From Glossina fuscipes (taxonomy: Eukaryota; Arthropoda; Insecta; Diptera; Glossinidae): DNA of 64,000 bases. Of the stretch, positions 63,840 to 64,000 are shown one piece after another (position 1 is the first letter of the stretch; every line of letters begins with the position of its first letter). The stretch lies in the NCBI RefSeq assembly GCF_014805625.2, contig NW_023998422.1:4337675-4401674 (forward strand), given 5' to 3'. The notes under the pieces are model-generated. The model saw nothing but the letters and a program-made list of their open reading frames with translations, ran no database searches and was not told the DNA's origin. The position numbers were made by a program, and so were the translations under genes.

Positions 63840-64000
63840 TTAAAGAAATTTCATCAAAATATATTCAAAAATTGTGACTTATAGATTGAATATAAAAATA
63901 TAATTGGAGCAGATGGACAGAAGGGGAGACAGATTTGGACCCTGATTCTAAGTAGATTGTTACAAGACAAAGTTGATCTATCTCAAGTCCTTCTGGGCAT
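63840..64000 (-). repeat. Dispersed fly repeat (family A), cut by window end
   Basis: TTTCATCAAAATATATTCAA, AGATGGACAGAAGGGGAGAC and CTATCTCAAGTCCTTCTGGG. Confidence 0.8.

Larger units (their letters stand above)
61793..64000 (+). other. DAT intron 1, unfinished
   Basis: It contains (AC)n at 62043-62075, (GT)n runs near 62920-63085 with the phrase GGCAAATTATTTT repeated three times, and a dispersed-repeat copy at the window edge. No further exon seen. Confidence 0.6.

Overview
The window is AT-rich eukaryotic DNA with GT-AG introns of about 50-65 nt beside multi-kilobase introns, microsatellites and insect-type mariner transposons. The protein sequences are those of a higher fly (Diptera). 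Large repeat-filled introns and a dispersed repeat with a GTGCGGATGTATGC core suggest a calyptrate fly (blow fly, house fly or similar); that placement is inference. No bacterial, viral, CRISPR or operon-like content was seen.

Layout: (1) 1-5.5 kb: simple sequence and dispersed repeats, probably intron. (2) 5.52-6.06 kb, +: last two coding exons of an unrecognised gene that starts elsewhere. (3) 6.1-12 kb: repeats, including a 35-40 bp minisatellite. (4) 11.99-23.39 kb, +: complete glycogen debranching enzyme gene (AGL). Twelve exons join in frame to 1650 codons from an upstream membrane-type exon, or 1535 codons from the ATG in exon 2. (5) 24.53-27.71 kb, -: complete six-exon SLC38A10-like amino-acid transporter, 832 aa, with one GC-AG intron. 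(6) 28.29-28.97 kb, +: RpS15. (7) 29.3-30.35 kb: weak small ORFs. (8) 30.53-30.81 kb, -: truncated, frameshifted fragment of the Cdt2/l(2)dtl WD40 gene. (9) 31.43-38.97 kb, -: complete six-exon SBK1-like Ser/Thr kinase, 742 aa, whose 5 kb first intron hosts a dead mariner, a 176-bp tandem repeat and a non-LTR retrotransposon tail. (10) 39-61.6 kb: gene-poor DNA with repeats, a TTCATA-rich array and a degenerate mariner. (11) 61.6-64 kb, +: first coding exon of the dopamine transporter gene DAT, whose intron 1 runs off the window.

The genes are unrelated housekeeping, transport and neuronal loci; no functional cluster is implied. The exon models of the three complete multi-exon genes and RpS15 were joined by hand, and splice phases and total lengths are consistent in each case. 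No clearly new biological system was found. The best leads are the membrane-anchored AGL isoform, the Cdt2 pseudogene fragment, a mariner family present as both a longer and an internally deleted copy, and the 176-bp tandem repeat.
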